This document shows positions 43,544 to 50,864 of a stretch of DNA of 64,000 nucleotides, one piece after another (positions within the stretch are counted from its first letter, which is position 1; each line of letters opens with the position of its first letter). The notes under the pieces were generated by a model. It did no database searches. It was not told the origin of the DNA and saw only the letters and a list, made by a program, of their open reading frames with translations. Position numbers and translations under genes: made by a program. The stretch comes from Bradyrhizobium guangzhouense (GTDB taxonomy: Bacteria; Pseudomonadota; Alphaproteobacteria; Rhizobiales; Xanthobacteraceae). The stretch lies in contig NZ_CP030053.1 of assembly GCF_004114955.1 (NCBI RefSeq), positions 3,038,001 to 3,102,000 on the forward strand. The letters run 5' to 3'.

Positions 43544-44023
43544 ATGCCCATCTTTCGGTATTTCATGTTTGTCGGCGGAGCCCTGCTCGCACTGTTGTTT
43601 GCGGCAGATTTCGTTTGGCCGACAGCGCCGGTTGCGCAGACCGTTGGAGTTGCAAGCTACGACCAGCCGGCGATCCGGATTCGGTCCGACCGCCATTTGC
43701 CTGACCGGGTCGTGCTCGACACCAATCAGCAGACCATTGCAGCGCCGGCGGTGATGACGGCTGCCGCCACGGCGTCTCAGCCGACCGCGCCAGCGGATGC
43801 GCTGGCAGACATGTCGGCCAAGTCCAAGGTGCGCGAGACGTTCGCGCAACTCACGCCGGCTGATGCGGCAGCGGCCAAGAAAGCCGACGCCAAGCCGCTT
43901 GCTCAGACTCCGGTGCAACCGAGGCGCAGGGTCGCCCGGGCCCGGCCGGCACCGCAGCGTGGCCAGCCGATGATGCTGGTGGCACAGCAGCCGCATTTCG
44001 GGCTGTTCAACACCACCTGGTGA
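43544..44023 (+). CDS. exported or anchored Ala/Pro-rich protein
   Basis: This 159-residue protein has a signal/anchor helix at about 7-24 (FMFVGGALLALLFAADF). A short beta-rich region (VASYDQPAIRIRSDRHLPDRVVLD) follows, then an Ala/Pro/Lys-rich disordered tail with RRRVARARPAPQRG. The DRHLPDRVVLDT segment is the only part likely to be specifically conserved. A GTG at 43535 would add three residues. Function is unknown. Confidence 0.6.
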   Translation: MPIFRYFMFVGGALLALLFAADFVWPTAPVAQTVGVASYDQPAIRIRSDRHLPDRVVLDTNQQTIAAPAVMTAAATASQPTAPADALADMSAKSKVRETFAQLTPADAAAAKKADAKPLAQTPVQPRRRVARARPAPQRGQPMMLVAQQPHFGLFNTTW

Positions 44024-44175
44024 AAGTGCCTTCGACCTGCCTCGAAACGGGATGGGGAGGGCTTTTTATTGTCCGGCCTCTCTGCTAATTCGAACCGATC
44101 CGAACGTCGTCGGCCTGCTGGCCTGCCAGCATATGACCGCCGCGCTTCGGCCGGTGGCCCAATACCCGGGGTCAG

Positions 44176-44252
44176 GCGCTCGTAGCTCAGCTGGATAGAG
44201 CATCGGATTTCGATTCCGAGGGTCGGAGGTTCGAATCCTTCCGAGCGCGCCA
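44176..44252 (+). tRNA. tRNA-Arg (anticodon TCG)
   Basis: This 77-nt cloverleaf includes an encoded CCA. The acceptor stem is GCGCTCG with CGAGCGC, the D-arm has AGCTCAGCTGGATAGAGC, the anticodon stem is TCGGA/TCCGA with a TTTCGAT loop, and the T-loop is TTCGAAT. Positions 34-36 are TCG, which reads CGA codons. It is a single tRNA gene, not in an operon. The DUF2278 gene ends 15 bp downstream on the opposite strand. Confidence 0.95.
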
Positions 44253-44267
44253 GTCCATGACCAGCCG

Positions 44268-44996
44268 TCAGCTGCGGATAAATTCCGGAAGAGGGACTGC
44301 GTCATCCACAGGGAAACCACCTGCGTTAGTGGGCAGGCGTTGCGTCTGGAAGGCGGTGAACAGGGCCTGGTATCCGGCAGCGCGCTTGATGATGACCGCG
44401 CCATCCTGGAAAGCTCCATTTTCCTTCCAGTGACGCCCGCGCGGATTGCCCTGATTCATGTGGGTTTCGTGCAGTCCGTCCTGTTGTGGCTGGAACAGGA
44501 ATCCGAAGCCATAGACGATCACACCGGTCTCGCTTGGCGGGTAGAAATCCCGATCCTGCGGTTCCCCGCTGCCATTGTCATAGGGCAGCGACTGTGGCGG
44601 CTGGCTCGTGTCGATGGACAGTGCGTCGCTGATGTCGTCGTTCACGTCCATCCTGTTGCCGTCTGCGTCGGAATAGGGAATGGGTCGCATGCGCCGGATG
44701 TCGAGCAGGCTTCTGTCCTGCCAGTAGTCCAGCGGCGAAAAGCCGCTCGTGTGGAGGCCCAGCGGGAGCGCAGAGAGTGTGTCTGTGACAGGGTCGCTGA
44801 AGGCGACATCCTTGTAGAAATACACGTTGTTGTTTCCGTCCTCGCCCACTTCGTCCGAGGCCGCGTTCACGACGTACTTGAAAATGTTGCCCTGGGATCC
44901 TTTCACATTGACCACATAGTGGGGGCTACCCTTGTAGCCTGGCCGGAACGGGGCGGCATTCACCAACTCACCCTTGAAAAGGCAGTACTTGTTCAT
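44268..44996 (-). CDS. DUF2278 (YukJ-like) family protein
   Basis: This 242-residue protein begins CLFKGELVNAAPF and has SPHYVVNVKGSQG, FKYVVNAASDEV, ETHMNQGN and ENGAFQDGAVIIK blocks, the DUF2278 pattern typified by Bacillus YukJ. Biochemical function is unknown. The start at 44996 follows GGGAGGCAAG. Codon choice looks less GC-biased than neighbours (many AAC, TAC, GTG and TTC near the start). It abuts the tRNA-Arg 3' end, suggesting later arrival. Confidence 0.83.
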   Translation of the reverse strand: MNKYCLFKGELVNAAPFRPGYKGSPHYVVNVKGSQGNIFKYVVNAASDEVGEDGNNNVYFYKDVAFSDPVTDTLSALPLGLHTSGFSPLDYWQDRSLLDIRRMRPIPYSDADGNRMDVNDDISDALSIDTSQPPQSLPYDNGSGEPQDRDFYPPSETGVIVYGFGFLFQPQQDGLHETHMNQGNPRGRHWKENGAFQDGAVIIKRAAGYQALFTAFQTQRLPTNAGGFPVDDAVPLPEFIRS

Positions 44997-45243
44997 CGTT
45001 CTTGCCTCCCGCCTGCAGCTCTGTGGTCTCTTGAAAAGCGTCACTTGCCGAAAGTCTGCGCGAATAGACCTTTGAACCCGTCGCGCAACATGCAGACGAA
45101 GGTTCGATCCACCGTAACCGAGCGCGAACCAAGGGGAGCGTGCTCAGCTCCTTCTTCGGAACTCGCGCTCGGATAGATATTGTTGGCAGCCACGCGTTGG
45201 CGTTGTCAAGCGCGCGCTTCATTGGCCGGGCGCACGTTGCGCG

Positions 45244-46209
45244 CTAGCTGGCCTGGAGCCGGCTTTGCCGGGCCCGCGCCAACGTATCCGATGGCGCTTC
45301 GTGGAAGGTCGCGCGATAGGCCGCGGCAAACTCGCCGAGGTGATGAAAGCCATGGGCGCGGGCGCACGAGGCGACCGAGGCACCGCCGCTTCTGAGGAGT
45401 TGGGTGCGGGTGGCCCAAAGCCGCTTGAGGCGGATGTATTGATGCAGGCTCATGCCGCGCACCTTGGCCACCGCGCCTCCGAGGGTCCGGATCGAGACGC
45501 CGAATTCGTCGGCGAGATCGGCCGTATAGATCGGAGCGGTCGGATAGGCCCTGACGTAGTCGTCGATCTGCTGCACGAGCCTGGCCGAGCGCACGCCCGC
45601 TCTTGGGGTGCTGCGATCCGACAGCGGGTTCATTCGAAACAGGTCATCGAAGGCGAGCAACAGGCCTTCCTGAAGATGGGCAGCGACCTCCGTGGCCTCG
45701 AACATCTGTGGCTGGACCGACGCGGTCCGCAGGATGTCTCGCACAAGCTGCCGCGCGTAGAGATGTGCGGTGGGGTCCGCCATGCGAACCCACAAGGTAT
45801 CGGCACGATCGAACCAGCCGCGGTCCCGAAGTGCGGGCGAGAACATGATCAGCGCATGATGATTGATCTGTGGCTCAACGAAATGGCAGTGGTGGTTGCC
45901 GCGCAAGCCGATGAAGAAGCGCGAATCGATATCCATCCCGCTCGACGTGGCGCGCAGATCATCACTCAGTGGCAGGATCACCATGCCGCCAGGCGCGCGG
46001 TAGGTGGTCTCGAGGATGCGCGCAAACGACCTTGCGACGATGATCCGGCAAGCAGGCAGGTTCACGATTGCTCGCGCAGCGGCGAAATTGGCGACGTCGA
46101 GGGGAATGCTCCGGGAATCCTCCAATGCCTCGGCCGGTCGAAACGCATCGACGTCGGTAAACCGGGTTAGCTGGAGCGCGGAAGAGGGGGCGAGAGCGTC
46201 GAAGAACAT
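45244..46209 (-). CDS. AraC-family transcriptional regulator
   Basis: This 321-residue regulator has an N-terminal ligand/oligomerisation domain resembling the AraC-binding-like (AraC_N/PF14525) type and two C-terminal helix-turn-helices at about 215-315: FGVSIRTLGGAVAKVRGMSLHQYIRLKRL and SVASCARAHGFHHLGEFAAAYRATF. It probably responds to a small aromatic or aliphatic effector. No divergent target gene is obvious; the next gene upstream encodes a 57-residue protein. Confidence 0.9.
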   Translation of the reverse strand: MFFDALAPSSALQLTRFTDVDAFRPAEALEDSRSIPLDVANFAAARAIVNLPACRIIVARSFARILETTYRAPGGMVILPLSDDLRATSSGMDIDSRFFIGLRGNHHCHFVEPQINHHALIMFSPALRDRGWFDRADTLWVRMADPTAHLYARQLVRDILRTASVQPQMFEATEVAAHLQEGLLLAFDDLFRMNPLSDRSTPRAGVRSARLVQQIDDYVRAYPTAPIYTADLADEFGVSIRTLGGAVAKVRGMSLHQYIRLKRLWATRTQLLRSGGASVASCARAHGFHHLGEFAAAYRATFHEAPSDTLARARQSRLQAS

Positions 46210-46340
46210 GCGTCTGGCCGGATGCTGTAATGTGACACTAAAATGAACGTCGGTACGTGGCCATCAATGGCGAAATACGACGACTCAGTAAACCGGATTT
46301 CCGGCCGTAGTATTGCGGACATCATGCCACGATGACACCG

Positions 46341-46514
46341 TCAGCGGTCGCGGCTCATCGGCTGACCGGTGGTGAGGTCGATGAAATGGAGCCTTGTACA
46401 GGCCGGGCAGCTAAAGGATTGAAAACTCCGCCCCGCGGGCTCCGGCTGCCTTTCGAGATGGGTTTGCACGTTCATGCCTGTCTGCGGGCATCGGAAAACA
46501 ATCAAATCGGCCAT
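46341..46514 (-). CDS. small Cys-containing zinc-ribbon-like protein, 57 aa
   Basis: The frame from ATG 46514 encodes a compact protein with CPQTGMNVQ at the start and CPACTRLHFIDLTTG near the end. The three cysteines plus His resemble a small zinc ribbon. Similar small proteins with a C-P-x-T-G...C-x-x-C-x-x-x-H pattern are common in alphaproteobacteria. The Shine-Dalgarno sequence is weak. The frame also opens eight codons earlier at 46538, but that start is less likely. Function is unknown. Confidence 0.6.
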   Translation of the reverse strand: MADLIVFRCPQTGMNVQTHLERQPEPAGRSFQSFSCPACTRLHFIDLTTGQPMSRDR

Positions 46515-46646
46515 CAAAGCAGAATGACAGCACGGCAAATTTCATCTTTGATCTAGATCAGTTTTGGAATTGCTCCAGGCTGATGGGCCAGCGGCGGTCC
46601 AGCCATCTCGCAAACGCGAAGGGGGCCCAGAGGGCCCCTGCAAATC

Positions 46647-46925
46647 TCACCAGCGGCGATAGCCATAATAGCCATAGTAGCGCGGGCCATAATAACGCGG
46701 GCCGTAATAGCGCGGCGGCCCGTAATATCCATATCCGGGCCCGTAGCCGTAATAGACGTTCGGCCGCCACCAGCAGCGTCCCCAGGCGTTGCAGACCATG
46801 CGGACCTGCTCGACGTCAGAGACCTGCGCGGTCGGCGCAGGCGCAACTGGCATGGCCGACACCGTCGACGATGCCGCAAGGGCACCGAACAGGGATGTTG
46901 CGATGAGGCCGATCTTGAGATTCAT
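46647..46925 (-). CDS. small secreted Tyr/Gly-rich protein
   Basis: This 92-residue protein has a signal peptide (cleavage near STVSAMP). A segment EQVRMVCNAWGRCWWRP carries two cysteines, and the tail repeats YYGPRYYGPRYYGYYGY. This resembles small rhizobial envelope proteins of unknown role. The start at 46925 lies close to AGCGGAGGAATACATC. The repeat may be prone to length variation. Confidence 0.75.
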   Translation of the reverse strand: MNLKIGLIATSLFGALAASSTVSAMPVAPAPTAQVSDVEQVRMVCNAWGRCWWRPNVYYGYGPGYGYYGPPRYYGPRYYGPRYYGYYGYRRW

Positions 46926-47141
46926 GATGTATTCCTCCGCTTACGCAATGCAGGATATCGAAGTTGTTCTGATCAAATTGTGGCAAGGGTCGGAATGTAA
47001 TGCTGATGAACAGATCTTCAGTTCGCCCCCCTCGTTGATCCTGCGCAATTCGCCCGTGCAGCTTCGAGCCTAGTCTTGTTGTTGTGGGCAGTCCTTCGCC
47101 GAATTCGAAGGACAGGCGCACAGATGGTTTGGAGCAGTGCA

Positions 47142-47603
47142 ATGAACAAGATGAGGATCGACAAGGGCGACTGGCTCGTCGTGTGCGACGGACGCAAGGC
47201 GCTCATCCTGGAAAATCTCGGTGATGAGATGTTTCCGAACCTTCACACCAGGGAGGTTCGCGAGCACGCCAATCCGTCCACAGCCGCGCAAGGGACCGAT
47301 GCGCCTGGCAGGTTCCATGCATCGGTCGGCGGTGCCCGTAGCTCGGCGGAGCAGACCGACTGGCACGACGAGGCCGAACGCACCTTCCTGCGCAGTCTCG
47401 CCGAGCGCCTCGACACCGCGCTCAGCGCCGGGGAGACTTCGGGCCTGACCATGGTGGCCTCACCGCGCGCGCTGGGCATGATCCGCACCGATTATTCGGA
47501 CGCGGTGCGAAGAGCGCTCCGGGGCGAGGTCGGCAAGGACCTCGTCAAGTTGCCGGTCTATGAGATCGAGAAGCAGTTGCTGCTATCTGGTGCGGTCGGA
47601 TAG
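47142..47603 (+). CDS. host attachment family protein
   Basis: This 153-residue protein matches the bacterial family annotated as host attachment protein (AtsE/baeRF-like). Blocks include GDWLVVCDGRKALILEN, a variable loop (TREVREHANPST), FLRSLAERLDTAL, LTMVASPRALGMIR and VGKDLVKLPVYEIEKQL. The fold resembles translation-termination factor-like domains, so a direct adhesion role is unproven. ATG 47142 follows TTGGAGCAGTGCA. The name comes from Agrobacterium genetics and may mislead. Confidence 0.85.
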   Translation: MNKMRIDKGDWLVVCDGRKALILENLGDEMFPNLHTREVREHANPSTAAQGTDAPGRFHASVGGARSSAEQTDWHDEAERTFLRSLAERLDTALSAGETSGLTMVASPRALGMIRTDYSDAVRRALRGEVGKDLVKLPVYEIEKQLLLSGAVG

Positions 47604-47637
47604 GGCTTCCCCCGGGACGAGACGCTTGCGGCGCCCC

Positions 47638-47901
47638 TCAGTAGCAGGGGTGCCGGTGGCGGTCTTGGCCGACATAGCCGGCCGCGCTCTGGTAGCAGTG
47701 GTTGGTCGACGGGCCATCGTAGTAGGCGAAGGTGCCGGGGGTGATACCCGGGCCGTAATTGTGCAGATAGCTGATCCGATACGGCAGCGGATTGGCATAA
47801 TAGCGGTGGTGCCGGTGATGCACGCGCGCCTCCGCATAGCCGGGGGCTAGGATGGCCGCCGACAGGGCAGCAACCGCGGCTACAAGGGTCAACTTGCTCA
47901 T
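47638..47901 (-). CDS. small secreted His/Tyr-rich protein
   Basis: This 87-residue protein has a cleavable signal (near GYAEAR). A mature region begins VHHRHHRYYANPLPYR and ends YVGQDRHRHPCY with two cysteines. The start at 47901 follows CCGGAGAATCGAG. It resembles other small rhizobial envelope proteins, such as the one at 46647-46925. Function is unknown, and the His clusters could bind metal. Confidence 0.7.
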   Translation of the reverse strand: MSKLTLVAAVAALSAAILAPGYAEARVHHRHHRYYANPLPYRISYLHNYGPGITPGTFAYYDGPSTNHCYQSAAGYVGQDRHRHPCY

Positions 47902-48207
47902 CTCGATTCTCCGGAACCCGCGAAAAAAAGGTTTGCCATCTATAGCCATTTCGGGCCGCCAGGGCACCCGTCCGAAGCCCGGAAACCGGGGCAAATCCAG
48001 CAGATTCTCGGATAGGTGTGACAGAATTGCCGGACTCGGGCGAAGCCTGCCCATTTTTGGCCTTTTCGGGATGCTTAACGAATTCCCCACACAAGTATGG
48101 CCAAAGAGAATCCGGTCAAAGATTTCTCCTGCCGGCTGCTTTTGGGGCTTTGGGGTGGTCTTCGGGGCCGGTACGTTTCCTTGCAAGGTTTTCGCAGTCT
48201 AGCTGCC
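47902..48207. other. 306-bp divergent intergenic region
   Basis: This gap separates two divergently transcribed secreted-protein genes. It contains CTGTCACACCT-like and AAAAAAAGG sequences near the minus-strand start. No gene, tRNA or strong hairpin was seen. Promoters for both genes must lie here, but none could be assigned with confidence. Confidence 0.5.
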
Positions 48208-48654
48208 ATGCGCATCACGCTCCTCAGCCTGCTGTTGCTCTTCGTCGCTGCCGCTACTCCCGCGCGGGCCCAGCTGCATATCACGCGCGACCACGGCGGC
48301 TATGTCGAGGAGTACAAGGCCAAATACAAGCGCGTCCGCGATACCGGCGAGCGTGTGATCATCGATGGCATCTGCAATTCGGCCTGCACGCTGGTGCTCG
48401 GCATCGTGCCGCTGAACAAGATCTGCGTGACGCCCAAGGCGAGCCTCGGCTTCCACCAGGCCTATTACGACAAAGCCTTCACCTTCGGCATCAAGGTCAC
48501 CAGTGCGGAAGGGACGTCTGACCTGATGTCCTACTACCCCGATACGGTGAAGGACTGGATCCGCCGCAATGGCGGGCTCACCACCGATATGAAAAAGATC
48601 AAGAATGGGGTCGAGCTCTGGAAGATCATCGATCCCTGTCCGGAAGAATGGTGA
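48208..48654 (+). CDS. exported ClpP/crotonase-like fold protein
   Basis: This 148-residue protein has a signal peptide (cleavage near ARAQLH), then GGYVEEYKAKYKRVRDTGERVIIDGICNSACTLVLG and KASLGFHQAYYD. The CNSACT stretch aligns with the Ser-containing strand-turn of small periplasmic ClpP-like proteins (COG3904 type), and the following His could complete a catalytic pair. A peptidase role is inferred. Three to four cysteines may form disulfides. The ATG at 48208 is chosen over the upstream ATG at 48097 because it begins the signal peptide. Confidence 0.72.
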   Translation: MRITLLSLLLLFVAAATPARAQLHITRDHGGYVEEYKAKYKRVRDTGERVIIDGICNSACTLVLGIVPLNKICVTPKASLGFHQAYYDKAFTFGIKVTSAEGTSDLMSYYPDTVKDWIRRNGGLTTDMKKIKNGVELWKIIDPCPEEW

Positions 48655-48743
48655 TCAGCTGATCTGAGCCGCCGCGTCCGTCGCAGCGCAGCATCAGAAA
48701 TTCGCATTGCCGCACCGCCCCTCGCTCGGGCAATCAGGGGGCA

Positions 48744-49622
48744 ATGAATCATAACCAAGATCATCTCGCTGCCCGCGCAGCGCCGGTGCTGTTCGTCCTG
48801 CTCTGGAGCACCGGCTTCATCGGCACCAAATACGTCATCAACAACGCCGATCCCTTGACCTACCTCGCCATCCGCATGGCGGTGGTGGTCGGTCTGATGG
48901 TCATCATCGCGGGCGTCGCCCGACCGAAATGGCCTGATCTCACAGGGATGGCGCACAGCGCCGTCGCCGGCATCCTCGTCCACGGCTTCTATCTCGGCGG
49001 CACAGCCATCGCGATCGCCCATTCCATTCCGGCGGGGCTCTCCGCGCTCATTCCGGGGCTGCAGCCGATACTGACCTCGACGATTGCCAACCGCTGGCTC
49101 GGCGAGAAGGTGACGCCGGTGCAATGGGCTGGCCTCGTGCTCGGTCTCGGCGGCGTGGCGCTGATCCTGCACAACCGTCCGATGTCCGGCGAAGCCGGGC
49201 TCGGCTGGCTCGCCTCGGTGGTTTCGCTGATCAGCATCACGCTCGGCACGCTGTACCAGCGCCGCTACTGCAATCACATCGACTGGCGTGCCGGCAATCT
49301 CGTGCAGTATCTGGCGGTGACGATCTTCTTCACGATCGGCGCCTTCCTGTTCGAGGATCGGGTCGTGCACTGGACCCGGGAGTTCGTGTTTGCGCTGGCC
49401 TGGCTTGCGGTCGCGCTCTCGATCGGATCGATCGGCCTGTTGTACTGGCTGATCCGCCATGCCGCAGCGACGTCGGTCGCGAGCCTGTTCTACCTGGTGC
49501 CAGCCGTCACTGCGCTGATGGCCTATCTGCTGTTCGGCGAGAAGCTCGATGCGCTGGCGATCGCCGGCATGGCGATGTGCGCGGCCGCCGTGTTCGTGGT
49601 CAACCGCCGCTTTGGCTCATAG
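48744..49622 (+). CDS. EamA/DMT-family transporter
   Basis: This 292-residue protein has two EamA repeats and ten helices: FVLLWSTGFIGTKYVI at the start, then LSALIPGLQPILTS and SLFYLVPAVTALMAYLLFGE. It is a typical bacterial drug/metabolite transporter, perhaps an exporter. It shares its family with 37434-38366 but is only distantly similar. A probable gene of its own, it is separated by 90 bp from the upstream secreted-protein gene. Confidence 0.9.
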   Translation: MNHNQDHLAARAAPVLFVLLWSTGFIGTKYVINNADPLTYLAIRMAVVVGLMVIIAGVARPKWPDLTGMAHSAVAGILVHGFYLGGTAIAIAHSIPAGLSALIPGLQPILTSTIANRWLGEKVTPVQWAGLVLGLGGVALILHNRPMSGEAGLGWLASVVSLISITLGTLYQRRYCNHIDWRAGNLVQYLAVTIFFTIGAFLFEDRVVHWTREFVFALAWLAVALSIGSIGLLYWLIRHAAATSVASLFYLVPAVTALMAYLLFGEKLDALAIAGMAMCAAAVFVVNRRFGS

Positions 49623-49710
49623 TCAGGCTTGCCAGAATACATCCCTGACGTGCAGCGTACTTCGTGTTAGGCTGACCGCATTTCAGCGGTCGTTGCACAC
49701 GGTGATTTCC

Positions 49711-50454
49711 ATGAAGAAGGCGAAGCGTGCACTGCTCGGCAGGTCGATGAAGCCGGTCCGGATCGCCTGCATCAACTACGCCCGGGAGTCGATTGGCGAC
49801 GGCGATATGAGGCAGCTCACCGCGGCACTGCAAAAGTGTTACGACAAGCATTTCCTGCCGGTGTGGGGCTATCCGGTCGACCTCTATGTCACGCGCAACC
49901 CGAAGGCGACCGATTGGCAATTGGTCTATTTCGACGATGCCCTGCACAAGAATATGCTCGGACGCCACGAGCTGACCTATCGCGGCCAACCGATCTCGAA
50001 GATCTTCGTCAAGGCGCTGGATGGCGAGGCGGTCAGCGTCGCGGCCTCGCACGAACTGTTCGAGATGGTGCTCGATCCCATGGCCAATCTCTGGGCCGAT
50101 CAAAATCGGCACACCCAGTACGCCTATGAGGTCTGCGACGCCGTGGAGGAGGACACTTTTGACGTCGACGGCTTGCCGATGTCGAACTTCGTCTATCCGT
50201 CCTGGTTCGAGCCGTTCAAGCATCCCCGCGGCACCAAGTTCGACCACAAGGGAACGCTGACAGCTCCGTTCTCGATGACCGAGGGGGGCTACGTTATCAA
50301 GAAGGTCAACGGACGGAAGGTGATCAGGGTGTTTGGCTCACCGGAGAAGCGGCGGCGCTTCGCCAAGGAGGACCGGCGGGGTCATCGCAGCGAGTTTCGC
50401 GATCCGAAAGGCGTCCATCATCCGGGCCGGCGCAAGTCCAAGCGGTCAGGCTAG
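49711..50454 (+). CDS. putative metalloprotein with HExxE motif
   Basis: This 247-residue protein has ASHELFEMVLDPMA with His114, Glu115 and Glu118, followed about 35 residues later by YEVCDAVEED and SNFVYPSWFEP. The layout resembles zinc metalloproteases, but the second His of HExxH is replaced by Glu. The C-terminus is a basic tail (KRRRFAKEDRRGHRSE, RRKSKRSG). No signal peptide is seen. The ATG at 49711 precedes a Lys/Arg-rich start. The general family (HE..EM..DP...EVCD) is known to me only as uncharacterised. Confidence 0.68.
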   Translation: MKKAKRALLGRSMKPVRIACINYARESIGDGDMRQLTAALQKCYDKHFLPVWGYPVDLYVTRNPKATDWQLVYFDDALHKNMLGRHELTYRGQPISKIFVKALDGEAVSVAASHELFEMVLDPMANLWADQNRHTQYAYEVCDAVEEDTFDVDGLPMSNFVYPSWFEPFKHPRGTKFDHKGTLTAPFSMTEGGYVIKKVNGRKVIRVFGSPEKRRRFAKEDRRGHRSEFRDPKGVHHPGRRKSKRSG

Positions 50455-50468
50455 GCATCTTGAAAGGG

Positions 50469-50498
50469 CATCTCCGGGCGCGCCCGCACCCGGAGATG
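50469..50498. terminator. stem-loop between convergent genes
   Basis: A perfect 10-bp stem (CATCTCCGGG at 50469-50478 with 50489-50498) closes a GC-rich loop. It lies 14 bp after the HExxE gene stop and 16 bp beyond the histone-like gene stop. There is no strong T-run on the plus side. Confidence 0.7.
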
Positions 50499-50514
50499 TG
50501 CTCTCGAGCTGCGA

Positions 50515-50796
50515 TCAGCGCTTGGTTTTCTTTTTCTTCGTGGCCGCCTTCTTCGCTGTCTTCTTGGCAGCCTTCTTCACGGACTTCTTGGCTGCCTTCT
50601 TCGACGACTTCTTGGCGGCCTTCTTGGCTTTCTTTTTCGAAGCCTTCTTTGCCTTCTTGGGCGTGGCCTTCTTCGCGACCTTCTTGGCGGCTTTCTTCAC
50701 CTTCTTGACGGCTGCGACGGCGGCATCCTTGGTCGCTTCGACGGCGGCGGTCATCGTCTCCATCACCTGCGCGGTGATCGGCTTCTCGTCGTCCAT
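50515..50796 (-). CDS. histone H1-like Lys/Ala-rich DNA-binding protein
   Basis: This 93-residue protein has an acidic start (MDDEKPITAQVMETMTAAVE), then about 65 residues of KKAAKK-type repeats rich in Lys, Ala, Ser and Thr. This is the composition of bacterial H1-like proteins such as Hc1 and AlgP tails. It should bind DNA or RNA nonspecifically. The codons are strongly patterned (AAG with GCC), so repeat number may vary between strains. The start at 50796 lies before GTGGGGGACACGATATGG-like sequence. Confidence 0.85.
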   Translation of the reverse strand: MDDEKPITAQVMETMTAAVEATKDAAVAAVKKVKKAAKKVAKKATPKKAKKASKKKAKKAAKKSSKKAAKKSVKKAAKKTAKKAATKKKKTKR

Positions 50797-50864
50797 ATCG
50801 TGTCCCCCACGGTTTGCATGGAGCGACGACGATAGCGGGTTTCACAATTGTGTCAAAGCAACGC

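Noticed and set aside
44176..44252. tRNA-Arg as attachment site of a genomic island
   Set aside because: No second copy of the tRNA 3' end and no integrase were found in the window.
44968..45222. 85-codon frame upstream of the DUF2278 gene
   Set aside because: It overlaps the DUF2278 start and the nested hairpins and has no consistent coding character.
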